A DNA stretch of 25,304 bases from an uncultured Muribaculaceae bacterium (GCA_910579845.1 CAJTWL010000027.1:1-25304), one strand, 5' to 3'. Numbered from the stretch's first letter, positions 15,125-24,300 are shown. Notes: generated by a model from the sequence alone, not told the origin. Made by a program: numbers and translations.

Positions 15125-17398
15125 TTAATTAGATGATCTCCGAGGAGATATTATCCGTTCACCTATCTCCCTCGCTACTTTGGAGCGCATAGACATAAGA
15201 CGCTTCATCTCCTCTTGGATTTTATTTTCTTCCTCTATATCGCCTTTCCCGGATATTCTGATCAGTTCGGAAAAAAGCACCTTAAGCTTATTGTTAAGAA
15301 TCTCATTGCGCCATTCCGTCAAAGCGCGAGGCACAAGCATATCCAGCTTATCCTCCTCCGTCTCAACCATATTATTATCACGAGTATAAATGCTGCTCAA
15401 CTGATATTCATCCTGCATAAGAGTTATGGAAAGTTGTCTTACATCATCATCCTCATGACTGGCAAGATATTTTCCGGGATAATCACGGCGGAAATCGCGT
15501 ATCTTATTATATCCCATATCTTCAATATTCTTACGAAGATTCTTTTCGGCGTGCTCGATTTCAGTAATTGAATCTCCTTTTAATGCAATCTCCTGAATAC
15601 CTTCAGCAAGTTTTTTCTGAGATTCCGATTCGATCTCTTTCTTGAAATTATCAAGAACATCTGAAAAATTCCTTTTTAAATCTTTTAGTATATTGAACAC
15701 CCGTTTAAAAACCGGATCCGAAAATGTAAGATTATCTAAATACAACTCCTGGGCTATATAGTCAAAAACATCAAGATCACAATCCTCACCGTTATCATCG
15801 ACATATGAGCAGAACTCAAGAAATCCATATTTTACGCAATATTCCAACACGGTTCTTTCAAGAAGCACAACTATCTGCTGAGCCGATGTTTTTATTTGTA
15901 CGGATGCATCTTCTGTATCCTGCTTTTCATTTGACAAATCCCGAGATTGACGTGAACTGAAAGGGGAGTGGTCTATTCTCGGACTTATGTCATTCTGTAA
16001 TGCGGAAGTTTTTATATCTACCGATGGTGTGCCCGTGCCCGGCTGATTCTCTGCGTCCATTTTTTTGCGCATTCTGTCCCTTTTCCATTGTTCAACCAAT
16101 CTTGCACGTTGAACTGCTACGGATTTTGCTATAGAGATTTCCGGGATTCCAAGTATTGTACTGCATTCCTGGATATAAACATCACGAGAAATCTGATCGT
16201 TTATATGGGCTATAGACAACACAACGCTCTGTATGGCACCGATACGCTTCTGAGGATCACCGCCCTTTATGTCATTAAGAAGTACATTTGCCTTAAATCT
16301 GATGATATCTGTCTCATTCTCCCTTACATATTCCTTGAATTCATCCGAAGAATGTTTCTTTGCAAAGGAATCGGGGTCATCTCCATCAGGCAACAAAAGC
16401 ACCTTAACATGCATATTGTGATTAAGAAGCATATCAATGCCTCTAAGTGCCGCCTTTATACCGGCGGCATCTCCATCATAAATAAGTGTGATATTCTCGG
16501 TGAACCGATGAATCAAGGCAATTTGACCATCGGTAAGAGCTGTTCCCGAGGATGCGACAGTGTTTCTCATTCCAGCCTGCCACATACCTATGACATCCAG
16601 ATATCCCTCTACAAGAAAACATTTATCATCTTTGACAATATCCGCCCGGGCCTGGAAGATGCCATATAATTCATCGCTTTTTTTATAAAGAGATGATTCA
16701 GGAGAATTTATATACTTTGCAATTCCACCTTTAAGATCCCGTCCCCCGAATGCAATAACCTTACCGGCAGAGTTTATTATTGGGAAAATAACTCTTCCCC
16801 GGAATCTGTCATAGTCATTGTGCTGAGCAGATTCTCCGATCAATCCTAACTGCTTGAAAATTTCAAGATCATATCCGGCTTCTTTTGCCGCCTTGCACAG
16901 AGCGTCAGATTTGTCAAGAGCATATCCGAGATGGAATTTTTTTATTGCCTCCATTGTGACCCCCCTCTGGAAAAGATAACTCAATCCGATATCTTTACCA
17001 TCCTGAGTCTCCACAAGATCCTTCTCCATCTTGATCATTGCCCATTCATTCGCTACAAGCATTGCCTCCCGCGCGGTCTGCGCCTGACGTTCCTCATCGG
17101 TCAGTTCTCTTTCATGGACCTCAATACCATATTTGCGGGCAAGATGCAGCAGTGCGTCATGATATGACAAACCTTCCTTCTGCATTATGAAATTTACAGG
17201 AGAACCTCCTTTCTTACAGGAAAAACAGTAACAGAAGTTTTTTCGTTTGTTTACAGAAAACGATGGTGTGCGCTCATTATGAAAAGGGCATAGCCCCATA
17301 TAATTGGCGCCCCTTCTTATAAGATGCACATAATCGCTGACAACCTCCACTATATCAGCAGAGTCCTTAATCTTCTGTATGGTAAGCGAGTCTATCAA
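15125..17398 (-). CDS. dnaG: DNA primase
   Basis: This 757-residue protein makes RNA primers at the replication fork. The N-terminal zinc domain has Cys37, His40, Cys58 and Cys61 in CPFH...CFSC, with an extra Cys56 beside the site. The TOPRIM catalytic region follows at about 265-345 (LVEGYLDVIGMWQ and LIYDGDAAG). Residues about 455-510 form a polar linker with two related segments, SVDIKTSALQ and SVQIKTSAQQ. The C-terminal helicase-binding domain runs to the end. The start is TTG at 17398: it gives MIDSLTIQKIKDSADIVEVVSDYV, which fits the family N-terminus, while the first ATG would remove 33 conserved residues. The TTG shares bases with the dapA TGA stop (TTGA), so translation is probably coupled. 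Confidence 0.95.
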   Translation of the reverse strand: MIDSLTIQKIKDSADIVEVVSDYVHLIRRGANYMGLCPFHNERTPSFSVNKRKNFCYCFSCKKGGSPVNFIMQKEGLSYHDALLHLARKYGIEVHERELTDEERQAQTAREAMLVANEWAMIKMEKDLVETQDGKDIGLSYLFQRGVTMEAIKKFHLGYALDKSDALCKAAKEAGYDLEIFKQLGLIGESAQHNDYDRFRGRVIFPIINSAGKVIAFGGRDLKGGIAKYINSPESSLYKKSDELYGIFQARADIVKDDKCFLVEGYLDVIGMWQAGMRNTVASSGTALTDGQIALIHRFTENITLIYDGDAAGIKAALRGIDMLLNHNMHVKVLLLPDGDDPDSFAKKHSSDEFKEYVRENETDIIRFKANVLLNDIKGGDPQKRIGAIQSVVLSIAHINDQISRDVYIQECSTILGIPEISIAKSVAVQRARLVEQWKRDRMRKKMDAENQPGTGTPSVDIKTSALQNDISPRIDHSPFSSRQSRDLSNEKQDTEDASVQIKTSAQQIVVLLERTVLEYCVKYGFLEFCSYVDDNGEDCDLDVFDYIAQELYLDNLTFSDPVFKRVFNILKDLKRNFSDVLDNFKKEIESESQKKLAEGIQEIALKGDSITEIEHAEKNLRKNIEDMGYNKIRDFRRDYPGKYLASHEDDDVRQLSITLMQDEYQLSSIYTRDNNMVETEEDKLDMLVPRALTEWRNEILNNKLKVLFSELIRISGKGDIEEENKIQEEMKRLMSMRSKVAREIGERIISPRRSSN

Positions 17399-18288
17399 AG
17401 TGTTCCGACAATTTTAGCTGTAATCCTATGTATCTCCTCGTTTGTTGATACACGTGTCGGTACAAGAGGCAACCTCAATTCATTCTCAATCATCCCCATA
17501 GCATTGAGTGTACATTTCACTCCCGCAGGATTTCCGTCAACGAACAAAAGATTAAACAGTTCGGTAAACATGAAATGAATATTTCTGGCATTTTCATAAT
17601 CACCTCTCAGACAACATCTGACCATATTACCGAATTCTGCCGGATATGCATTTCCTATTACCGAGATAACACCTTTGCTTCCCAACGTCATCAGCGGGTA
17701 AGTATTCGCGTCATCACCTGATATGACTTGAAAAGATTCAGGTTTATTTTTTATAATCTCCTCGATCTGTATAAAATTGCCGGAAGCCTCTTTTATACCT
17801 ATTACATTGGGAATCTCACGAGCTATCCTCAATGTTGTCTCAGCATTCATATTAACACCCGTGCGTCCCGGAACATTATACAATATTACAGGAACCGGAG
17901 ATGCTTCCGCCACTGCTTTATAATGCTGGAAAATACCTTCCTGCGAAGGCTTGTTATAGTACGGGACAACAGTCAGGATAGCGTCATAACCTGTCAAATC
18001 ATCGTTTCTCAATTGATTTACAAGAGATATGGTATCGTTGGATCCATAACCCAGAACCAACGGAAGTCTGCCATTCACTTTCCTTTTTACAAACTCCCTT
18101 ATACTCATCCTTTCCTTTTCCGAAAGAGTGGCAGTCTCACCGGTAGTACCGAGAACCACTAAAAAATCGGTTTTCCCTTTAATGAGATATTCAATCAGAT
18201 TCTCAAGCGCATCGTAATCTATTGATTTATCATTTTTGAATGGGGTGATCATTGCAACCCCAAGACCTTGAAGATTAAAATTTCCCAT
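17395..18288 (-). CDS. dapA: 4-hydroxy-tetrahydrodipicolinate synthase
   Basis: This 297-residue enzyme condenses pyruvate with aspartate semialdehyde, the first committed step to diaminopimelate and lysine. GTTGE is at residues 47-51, the catalytic tyrosine is Tyr137 in YNVPGRTG, and the Schiff-base lysine is Lys166 in IGIKEASGN. I used the ATG at 18288; a TTG at 18297 would add three residues. It is first of a four-gene minus-strand group with dnaG and an ABC exporter. A 185-bp inverted-repeat element ends 26 bp upstream, and the only promoter-like box seen (18505-18512) lies beyond it, so the element is probably in the mRNA leader. Confidence 0.95.
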   Translation of the reverse strand: MGNFNLQGLGVAMITPFKNDKSIDYDALENLIEYLIKGKTDFLVVLGTTGETATLSEKERMSIREFVKRKVNGRLPLVLGYGSNDTISLVNQLRNDDLTGYDAILTVVPYYNKPSQEGIFQHYKAVAEASPVPVILYNVPGRTGVNMNAETTLRIAREIPNVIGIKEASGNFIQIEEIIKNKPESFQVISGDDANTYPLMTLGSKGVISVIGNAYPAEFGNMVRCCLRGDYENARNIHFMFTELFNLLFVDGNPAGVKCTLNAMGMIENELRLPLVPTRVSTNEEIHRITAKIVGTL

Positions 18289-18314
18289 TAATAGCAATTG
18301 TGTTTGTTTTTCTT

Positions 18315-18499
18315 AGAAACTGTTTAAATTTATTTTCAGAGGATTTTGAGAAGTATTTTTGAGAAGTTTTTACAAGCTGAAGAGGGAGAAACCTGACGGT
18401 TTCGACCGATGAAACTTGGTGAAAACAGCCAAAAAGACTCTCAAAATGCCTGAAAGAAACGCTATATAAAATTCTTCGTAATAAATTTAAACAGTTTCT
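18315..18499. repeat. inverted-repeat element, family 2, intact copy
   Basis: Outer arms AGAAACTGTTTAAATTTATT (18315-18334) and its exact complement (18480-18499) match over 20 bp. Inside, TTTCAGAGGATTTTGAG (18335-18350) pairs with CTCAAAATGCCTGAAA (18440-18455), and the centre has GGTTTCGACCGATGAAAC near 18399. It could fold into one long hairpin. A diverged copy lies at 6715-6882 and solo arms at 13222 and 24273. On the plus strand it contains TATTTTTG at 18354-18361, an exact -7 box match. Confidence 0.75.
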
Positions 18500-18504
18500 T
18501 AATG

Positions 18505-18512
18505 CAAATATA
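18505..18512 (-). promoter_or_regulatory. candidate -7 box for dapA-dnaG
   Basis: On the minus strand TATATTTG matches TAnnTTTG exactly. Transcription would start about 7 bases on, at the outer edge of the repeat element. No proper -33 box is seen. Confidence 0.4.
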
Positions 18513-18533
18513 ATGAATTTGTTTTGTATCTGC

Positions 18534-18541
18534 TAATTTTG
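18534..18541 (+). promoter_or_regulatory. candidate -7 box for the surface protein gene
   Basis: TAATTTTG matches the consensus exactly and lies 57 bp before the ATG at 18599. The -33 position is not convincing. Confidence 0.4.
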
Positions 18542-18598
18542 TAACTTTAATTGACAAATTGAGGACGTTGCCTTAATTTGTTAACAGAAGATTTAGAG

Positions 18599-19948
18599 AT
18601 GAATGACAATATACTTAAAACACTTATAATTATAGCTGTCCTATGCTGTACAGCAAGAAATGCATACGGTTTTACAGTAAATTTCGAGGGAGCGGCAAAG
18701 ACTCCGGTCAGTATAGTACCACCCAAAACAACGGGACTCAGTTATGTATATGTTGTAGACAACATATCAGATATTAGATCAATATCAATTGTAGGGATAG
18801 ATGTGACGGAAGTTGAGAATGTGCAGATATACAGCAATCTCGGAGGAGGGTTCGGACAGGACATATCCTATACTACAGACAATGGCAATATTCATATAAA
18901 TAAACCTGCCGGCGATATGGGATATATTGTACAGACCGCCAGAGGCAGTCAATGTTTCTGGATTGTTGACTATGCCGACAAGGTTTTTAATATCTCGTCT
19001 CTTACTATGCAAGAAAGCCAGCCTTGTGATTATTCGGAATTTACAGTCTCAGGTAATGCGGATGCAATAAAATATTATTCAATTTCAGGACAACCTGTCA
19101 CACTTGACCGGGAAATAAATGTAACATACAATTCTTTGAAATGGGATGATACTCTCAAGAATTATGAACAAGTGGCTGAAACAAAAAAGCTCGGGTATCT
19201 GGACCATACATTCACATTAAGTCCTCCTTTGTTCTGCAGAACATCCCTTGTTATTACAGGAGACCGTTTTCTTGAAAACTGGAATGAAGGAGTTTCTTAT
19301 GAATCTGAAGAATTTACGCCAAACGGGATATGCGTTCAGACCATAGCGGAACAGACAAATAAAATACCGGAAGAAGGCTCCAACCAGATCAACCAGAACG
19401 GGACAGGACTTGGCGGTTCGGCACCTGCGGATTTTGTTTTTTCCGCATACCCTTCCGAGGGGGTAATACATAATGAATGGCAGATAGCAGACGATCCTAA
19501 TTTTGAATATATTAAATATAGGTTTAATGAAAAGGAACTGACCTATACATTCTATGATGAAGGTAAGTACTATGTCAGGTTCATAGGAAGCAACAGCGAC
19601 GGAAGCTGCGAGGTATTTGGTGAAGAATATGAAATAGGCATAGGCGCTTCCGATCTACGTATACCCAATGCTTTCTCACCCGATGGTGACGGTGTAAACG
19701 ATATATGGAAAGTGGGATACGTGTCATTGGTTGAATTTAAATGCTGGATATTCGACAAGAACGGGCAACAGCTTTTCTATTTCGACAACCCACAACTTGG
19801 TTGGGACGGCAAATATAAAGGAAAGACGGTACCTGCAGGAGTTTATTATTATGTTATCGAGGCAAAAGGGGCAGACGGGGTGAAATATAAACGCGGCGGA
19901 GATATAAATATCATAAATTATCGTAAAATACCTAATCACAATAATTGA
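18599..19948 (+). CDS. surface/secreted protein with type B type IX sorting domain
   Basis: This 449-residue protein begins with a signal peptide (1 to about 24, ending near NAYG). Residues about 352-449 form a gliding-motility-associated (CHU_C-like) C-terminal domain: IPNAFSPDGDGVNDIW, then IFDKNGQQLF, LGWDGKYKGKTVPAGVYYY and a final beta strand. By family this sends the protein out through the type IX system and attaches it to the surface. The middle (about 250-350) resembles a PKD-like beta sandwich with NEWQIADDPNFEYI. The N-terminal 250 residues are unassigned. I chose the ATG at 18599; the TTG 21 bp earlier gives a poor signal peptide. The cargo function is unknown. Confidence 0.85.
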   Translation: MNDNILKTLIIIAVLCCTARNAYGFTVNFEGAAKTPVSIVPPKTTGLSYVYVVDNISDIRSISIVGIDVTEVENVQIYSNLGGGFGQDISYTTDNGNIHINKPAGDMGYIVQTARGSQCFWIVDYADKVFNISSLTMQESQPCDYSEFTVSGNADAIKYYSISGQPVTLDREINVTYNSLKWDDTLKNYEQVAETKKLGYLDHTFTLSPPLFCRTSLVITGDRFLENWNEGVSYESEEFTPNGICVQTIAEQTNKIPEEGSNQINQNGTGLGGSAPADFVFSAYPSEGVIHNEWQIADDPNFEYIKYRFNEKELTYTFYDEGKYYVRFIGSNSDGSCEVFGEEYEIGIGASDLRIPNAFSPDGDGVNDIWKVGYVSLVEFKCWIFDKNGQQLFYFDNPQLGWDGKYKGKTVPAGVYYYVIEAKGADGVKYKRGGDINIINYRKIPNHNN

Positions 19949-20030
19949 ATGGCATAGTTTTTGTTATATATGTATTAATAAGTATTGACAACTGCTGAAT
20001 ATAGCAATTTGATTAGGGTACACAAGTAAT

Positions 20031-22868
20031 ATGAAGGGAAATATTGATCTGCGTGAGAACGTGGAAGTATACGGAGCGAGGGTGCACAATCTAAAAAATA
20101 TAGATGTCACGATTCCGCATAATTCGTTGAGCGTGATAACAGGATTGAGCGGCTCCGGAAAATCCTCTCTTGCATTTGACACTATTTTTGCCGAGGGACA
20201 ACGCCGTTATATTGAGACATTTTCATCATATGCCCGAAATATGCTCGGTTCAATGGAACGCCCTGATGTAGATAAAATAACCGGACTTAGTCCGGTAATC
20301 AGTATTGAGCAAAAAACTGTCAATAAAAATCCCAGAAGTACGATAGGTACGACAACAGAGATATATGACTTCTTCAGATTGCTGTTTGCAAGAATGGGGG
20401 AGGCGCGCAGCTACATAACCGGCAAGCCTATGGTCAAGTTCTCAAAGGATAAGATTGTCGACATGATTTCCGACACATATAATGGCAAACGTGTACTCAT
20501 AATGTCACCTCTTGTACGCAACCGAAAAGGCCATTATAAAGATCTATTCGAAAACCTCATTAAAAAAGGATATCTTCGTGCGAGAATAGACGGGGAACTT
20601 ACAGACCTGTCTTACGGTATGAAACTTAACCGTTATCAGAACCACTCCATTGAGCTGGTCGTAGATCGTTTCCGCGTTTCATCAGACGATCTGTCACGCC
20701 TGCGTTCGGCTGTGGAATATGCTCTAAAACAGGGTGACAAACAGATGATAGTAATGGATCCGGATTCAGGAGAGATAAAGACATTCAGTCTGCAATTGAT
20801 GGATCCGGACAGTGGACTTTCGTACCCGGAACCGGCTCCTCATAATTTCTCTTTCAATTCTCATTTAGGAGCTTGCAGAAGATGTAAGGGTCTGGGATAC
20901 GTTTCTATGGTTGACGAGCAGAAGGTAATCCCGGATAAAAACAAATCAATTTATGACGGAGGTATAGCACCAATCGGAAAGTATAATAATTCACTGATAT
21001 TCTGGCAGATTGATGCTATATGCAAAAATTACGGCTGTGACCTCAAGACTCCTATCAAAGATCTTCCCACTGACGCACTACAGGATATTTTCGACGGTAC
21101 AGACATGAAGCTTTCTATTGATAACGATACGCTGTCCACTTCTCATTATGCTTCATCTTATGACGGATTGGTTAAATACCTTGAGATTCAGCAAGACAGC
21201 GATGCCGGAACAGATGCAAACAAGTGGAGCGGAAAATTCTTCTCGCGCGTCGTATGCCCGGAATGTCATGGAGACAGACTGAATAATACATCTCTTAATT
21301 TCTTTATTGACGACAAAAATATCGCGGATATCGCACGAATGGACATCTCGGAACTGTATTCATGGACATCCGGTCTTGAAAACAGACTTGACCAATCAAA
21401 ACGTATTGTGGCAGAGGAGATTCTCAAAGAGATACGAAGCAGGCTCAAGTTCCTTATGGATGTGGGTCTTGATTATCTGTCTCTCAATAGAGACAGTGCC
21501 AGCCTGAGTGGAGGTGAGAGCCAACGCATAAGATTAGCTACGCAAATAGGCTCTCAACTCGTAAATGTTCTGTACATACTTGACGAGCCATCCATCGGAC
21601 TTCACCAAAGAGACAACATAAGACTGATAAACAGCCTAAAAGAGTTGCGTGACAATGGAAATTCTGTAATAGTAGTGGAACACGACAAGGATATAATGAC
21701 AGAAGCCGATTATATCGTGGATATAGGTCCGGGAGCCGGTAAAAATGGGGGAGAAGTCGTATTTCAAGGCACCCCTAAAGAGATGAGAAAGAGTAAGACA
21801 CTGACATCCGGATATGTCAGTGGTAAGCTTTCTATCCGTATTCCGGAGACAAGGAGAAAGGGCAATGGCAATTTTATTGAGATCAAGGGCGCCACTGGAC
21901 ATAATCTCAAAAATGTCGATCTCAAACTTCCTTTAGGCAAATTCGTATGCATTACCGGAGTAAGTGGAAGCGGTAAGTCTTCACTCATAAACGGCACATT
22001 GCAGCCGATAATCAGTAAGAAATTATATCACTCACTTCAGGAGCCACTTGAATATAAAGAAATAACAGGCATTGACAATATTGATAAGATCGTAACTGTA
22101 GATCAATCACCTCTTGGCAAAAGTTCCCGTTCAAATCCGGCGACTTATACCGGTGTCTTTTCCGATATCAGAAAGTTGTTTGTAGAACTTCCGGAGTCTA
22201 AAATACGCGGATATAAGCCAGGACGGTTTTCTTTCAATGTTTCAGGAGGACGTTGCGAAAAATGCAACGGATACGGCTATCGTACAATTGAAATGAACTT
22301 CCTTCCGGATGTATATGTTCCATGCGAGGAATGTCATGGCAAGCGATACAATCGTGAAACTCTTGAAGTCAGATACAAAGGCAAATCAATTGCAGATGTA
22401 CTGGATATGACAGTCAATCAAGCAGTTGAATTCTTCGAAAACGTTCCCGTTATCCTGAAAAAAATCAAGGTTCTGAAGGATATCGGTTTGGGCTATATAA
22501 AACTCGGACAGCCGTCAAATACGCTTAGTGGAGGTGAGAATCAGCGAGTTAAATTAGCAACCGAGTTAGCTAAAAGAGATACAGGTAAAACATTGTTTAT
22601 TCTTGATGAGCCGACAACCGGATTACATTTCGAAGACATACGGGTACTACTTAAAGTCATTAACAAGTTGGTTGACAAGGGAAATACAATGATTGTGATT
22701 GAACATAATCTTGACGTGATAAAATGTGCCGACCATATAATAGACTTGGGACCGGATGGTGGCCGTGATGGTGGATATATTCTTGCAGAAGGCACACCGG
22801 AAGAACTATGTAAAGCAGATACACCGACAACAAAGTTTCTTAGAAAGGAACTGAACATACATAATTAA
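20031..22868 (+). CDS. uvrA: UvrABC excinuclease subunit A
   Basis: This 945-residue protein is the damage-recognition ATPase of nucleotide excision repair. There are two ABC modules: Walker A GLSGSGKS at 38-45 and GVSGSGKS near 643. Signatures LSGGESQRIRLA and LSGGENQRVKLA and Walker B segments YILDEPSIGLH and FILDEPTTGLH are present. Zinc sites are CRRCKGLGY with CPECHGDRL in the first half and CEKCNGYGY with CEECHGKRY in the second. The UvrB-binding region (about 115-250) is present, so this is a complete UvrA and not the short class II form. It lies 82 bp after the surface protein gene on the same strand. Confidence 0.96.
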   Translation: MKGNIDLRENVEVYGARVHNLKNIDVTIPHNSLSVITGLSGSGKSSLAFDTIFAEGQRRYIETFSSYARNMLGSMERPDVDKITGLSPVISIEQKTVNKNPRSTIGTTTEIYDFFRLLFARMGEARSYITGKPMVKFSKDKIVDMISDTYNGKRVLIMSPLVRNRKGHYKDLFENLIKKGYLRARIDGELTDLSYGMKLNRYQNHSIELVVDRFRVSSDDLSRLRSAVEYALKQGDKQMIVMDPDSGEIKTFSLQLMDPDSGLSYPEPAPHNFSFNSHLGACRRCKGLGYVSMVDEQKVIPDKNKSIYDGGIAPIGKYNNSLIFWQIDAICKNYGCDLKTPIKDLPTDALQDIFDGTDMKLSIDNDTLSTSHYASSYDGLVKYLEIQQDSDAGTDANKWSGKFFSRVVCPECHGDRLNNTSLNFFIDDKNIADIARMDISELYSWTSGLENRLDQSKRIVAEEILKEIRSRLKFLMDVGLDYLSLNRDSASLSGGESQRIRLATQIGSQLVNVLYILDEPSIGLHQRDNIRLINSLKELRDNGNSVIVVEHDKDIMTEADYIVDIGPGAGKNGGEVVFQGTPKEMRKSKTLTSGYVSGKLSIRIPETRRKGNGNFIEIKGATGHNLKNVDLKLPLGKFVCITGVSGSGKSSLINGTLQPIISKKLYHSLQEPLEYKEITGIDNIDKIVTVDQSPLGKSSRSNPATYTGVFSDIRKLFVELPESKIRGYKPGRFSFNVSGGRCEKCNGYGYRTIEMNFLPDVYVPCEECHGKRYNRETLEVRYKGKSIADVLDMTVNQAVEFFENVPVILKKIKVLKDIGLGYIKLGQPSNTLSGGENQRVKLATELAKRDTGKTLFILDEPTTGLHFEDIRVLLKVINKLVDKGNTMIVIEHNLDVIKCADHIIDLGPDGGRDGGYILAEGTPEELCKADTPTTKFLRKELNIHN

Positions 22869-22918
22869 TTCTGTTACAAATTCACATATATTACAGATCC
22901 TCCCCTATGATGTTATCC

Positions 22919-22947
22919 ATTTACACATAATGGGTATTATGTTAAAT
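22919..22947. terminator. hairpin between convergent uvrA and propeller gene
   Basis: ATTTA-c-ACATAAT and ATTATGT-TAAAT pair with a GGGT loop and one bulged C. It sits 51 bp after the uvrA stop and 92 bp after the end of the convergent gene. There is no long T-run, so this is a moderate call. Confidence 0.45.
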
Positions 22948-23038
22948 AGAAATAGGCTTTTCTCCTGTTTTAACGGTTCCGACGTCTTCAGATCTGTTTG
23001 ATTCTATGATTATTGAATTATATGTAAAGACCTTTCCT

Positions 23039-24025
23039 TTATTTTGATTTCTTGTAGATGTAGACTTCATGGATTTCCGAGTTATAACCTTCATCTACAA
23101 TTGGACCTTGCGACATTCCAAATACAATCTTCGCACCACGGTTATTCAAAACCAATAGATCTCCAGTAGACGGATCAAAACACAAGCCCTCAATCTCACC
23201 GGCTCTTTTAAAATCATTCATCTCTCTAAAATGAGAAACACGTCCTTTATTTGCTCCTGCGGAAATTTTGCCGGTTCTCAAAACAGGTATGCCGTCATCT
23301 GTCAATTTCACGCTGAACGGAGTTTCTTTGACAACTTCCGTACCATCTTTAAGACCTTTATAACTTACGTCTGAAATATCAACCGTATAAATATTGTCAG
23401 GCAATCCGTAATCAGCTTCACCATCATCAGCCGAAAAATATAACTTATTGTCCTTGACAGCAATTCCTTGACACCAATATGGTGTCGGTGCACACTGCAT
23501 TTTTGAATGATATTTACCTGTCATCAGATCATAAGCATATACATATCGGCTATCTACCCAATCAGACATCCAGACAAGTCCGTTCGCCACATCTACGGCA
23601 ATCCCGGAAACCTCAACCTGCCCTGATTCGGGGCACCATTCTATATCCCTTTTCCATTCCAGACTATCGGAATCATATACAGAAATCGCTATATTATAGC
23701 CTCTTCCATACATAAATTTTTCTATTCCACAATATATTTCACCGTTATGGACATCTATATCTCCAAAATGATTTGCAATTTCAGGATGCCTAAAAGGTTG
23801 CCTGTTCGACTTTATCAGATTCCATTTCTTATCATATTTATATAAGATGCCGGTATCTGAAACATAATAATACTCTCCATCGCAAGCAATACCCTGACGA
23901 CCATCAACTTCCACTACCCTACTCAATGTATAGTCATTTTCAGGGATACACTCCGTTTGGGCATCCGCTTGTGACACATTCATTAACAATGTGATGCCAC
24001 ATAATAATACTATAAATCTATTCAT
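23039..24025 (-). CDS. secreted beta-propeller-like protein of unknown function
   Basis: This 328-residue protein has a signal peptide (1-22, ending QADAQ) and is therefore periplasmic, surface or secreted. The rest shows repeated blade-like units with patterns such as GIACDGEYYYVSDTG, FGDIDVHNGEIYCG, GIAVDVANGLVWMSD, GIAVKDNKLYFSAD and GLCFDPSTGDLLVLN, about 45-60 residues apart, as in NHL or SdiA-regulated-like propellers. Cysteines at about 26, 49, 99, 131, 177 and 185 may form disulfides. No catalytic residues can be named. It is monocistronic, with a promoter at 24170-24201 and a short family 1 repeat element in the leader, the same element that precedes the TonB receptor. Confidence 0.75.
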   Translation of the reverse strand: MNRFIVLLCGITLLMNVSQADAQTECIPENDYTLSRVVEVDGRQGIACDGEYYYVSDTGILYKYDKKWNLIKSNRQPFRHPEIANHFGDIDVHNGEIYCGIEKFMYGRGYNIAISVYDSDSLEWKRDIEWCPESGQVEVSGIAVDVANGLVWMSDWVDSRYVYAYDLMTGKYHSKMQCAPTPYWCQGIAVKDNKLYFSADDGEADYGLPDNIYTVDISDVSYKGLKDGTEVVKETPFSVKLTDDGIPVLRTGKISAGANKGRVSHFREMNDFKRAGEIEGLCFDPSTGDLLVLNNRGAKIVFGMSQGPIVDEGYNSEIHEVYIYKKSK

Positions 24026-24083
24026 ATCATCAAGTTGTGTTATTGGGCAATATCTATTTATCGTATTATCTTTCAGTTTTAAG

Positions 24084-24169
24084 TAAGTAAGTAATAAAAA
24101 TTAAACGATATATGTAAGTGAAATTATCTTGAACCATAAAACTTGTTCTTTAATTTTATCACTTACTTA
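24084..24169. repeat. inverted-repeat element, family 1, short copy
   Basis: The left half (24084-24152) matches 1051-1119 at 68 of 69 bases. It then jumps directly to a right arm (24149-24169, ending ATCACTTACTTA), lacking about 100 bp of interior that the other copy has. Arms pair over about 20 bp with one gap. It ends 58 bp before the ATG of the propeller gene. Confidence 0.75.
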
Positions 24170-24201
24170 TAAAATTATATAAAATATGGAAAACACGCAA
24201 A
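24170..24201 (-). promoter_or_regulatory. promoter of the beta-propeller gene
   Basis: On the minus strand, TTTG (24201-24198), 20 bases, then TAATTTTA (24177-24170), one base off consensus. The -7 box abuts the repeat element, so the transcript would begin at or just inside its outer arm. Confidence 0.5.
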
Positions 24202-24272
24202 TTCAAAGGTCCTTGACATGACAAAGGACGTCAGATAATGCATTGCACTTTTTATTGGAAACTTTGCGCTCT

Positions 24273-24289
24273 AAATTTAAGCAGTTTCT
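24273..24289. repeat. solo arm of the family 2 repeat
   Basis: AAATTTAAGCAGTTTCT matches the right arm of the element at 18315-18499 at 16 of 17 bases. No left partner is seen within 200 bp. It lies just upstream of the tRNA-Ser promoter. Confidence 0.4.
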
Positions 24290-24300
24290 AAAAGAAAAAA

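Noticed and set aside
16088..16669. A 193-codon plus-strand open frame opposite dnaG
   Set aside because: It is the antisense shadow of the primase TOPRIM region, which is clearly coding on the minus strand.
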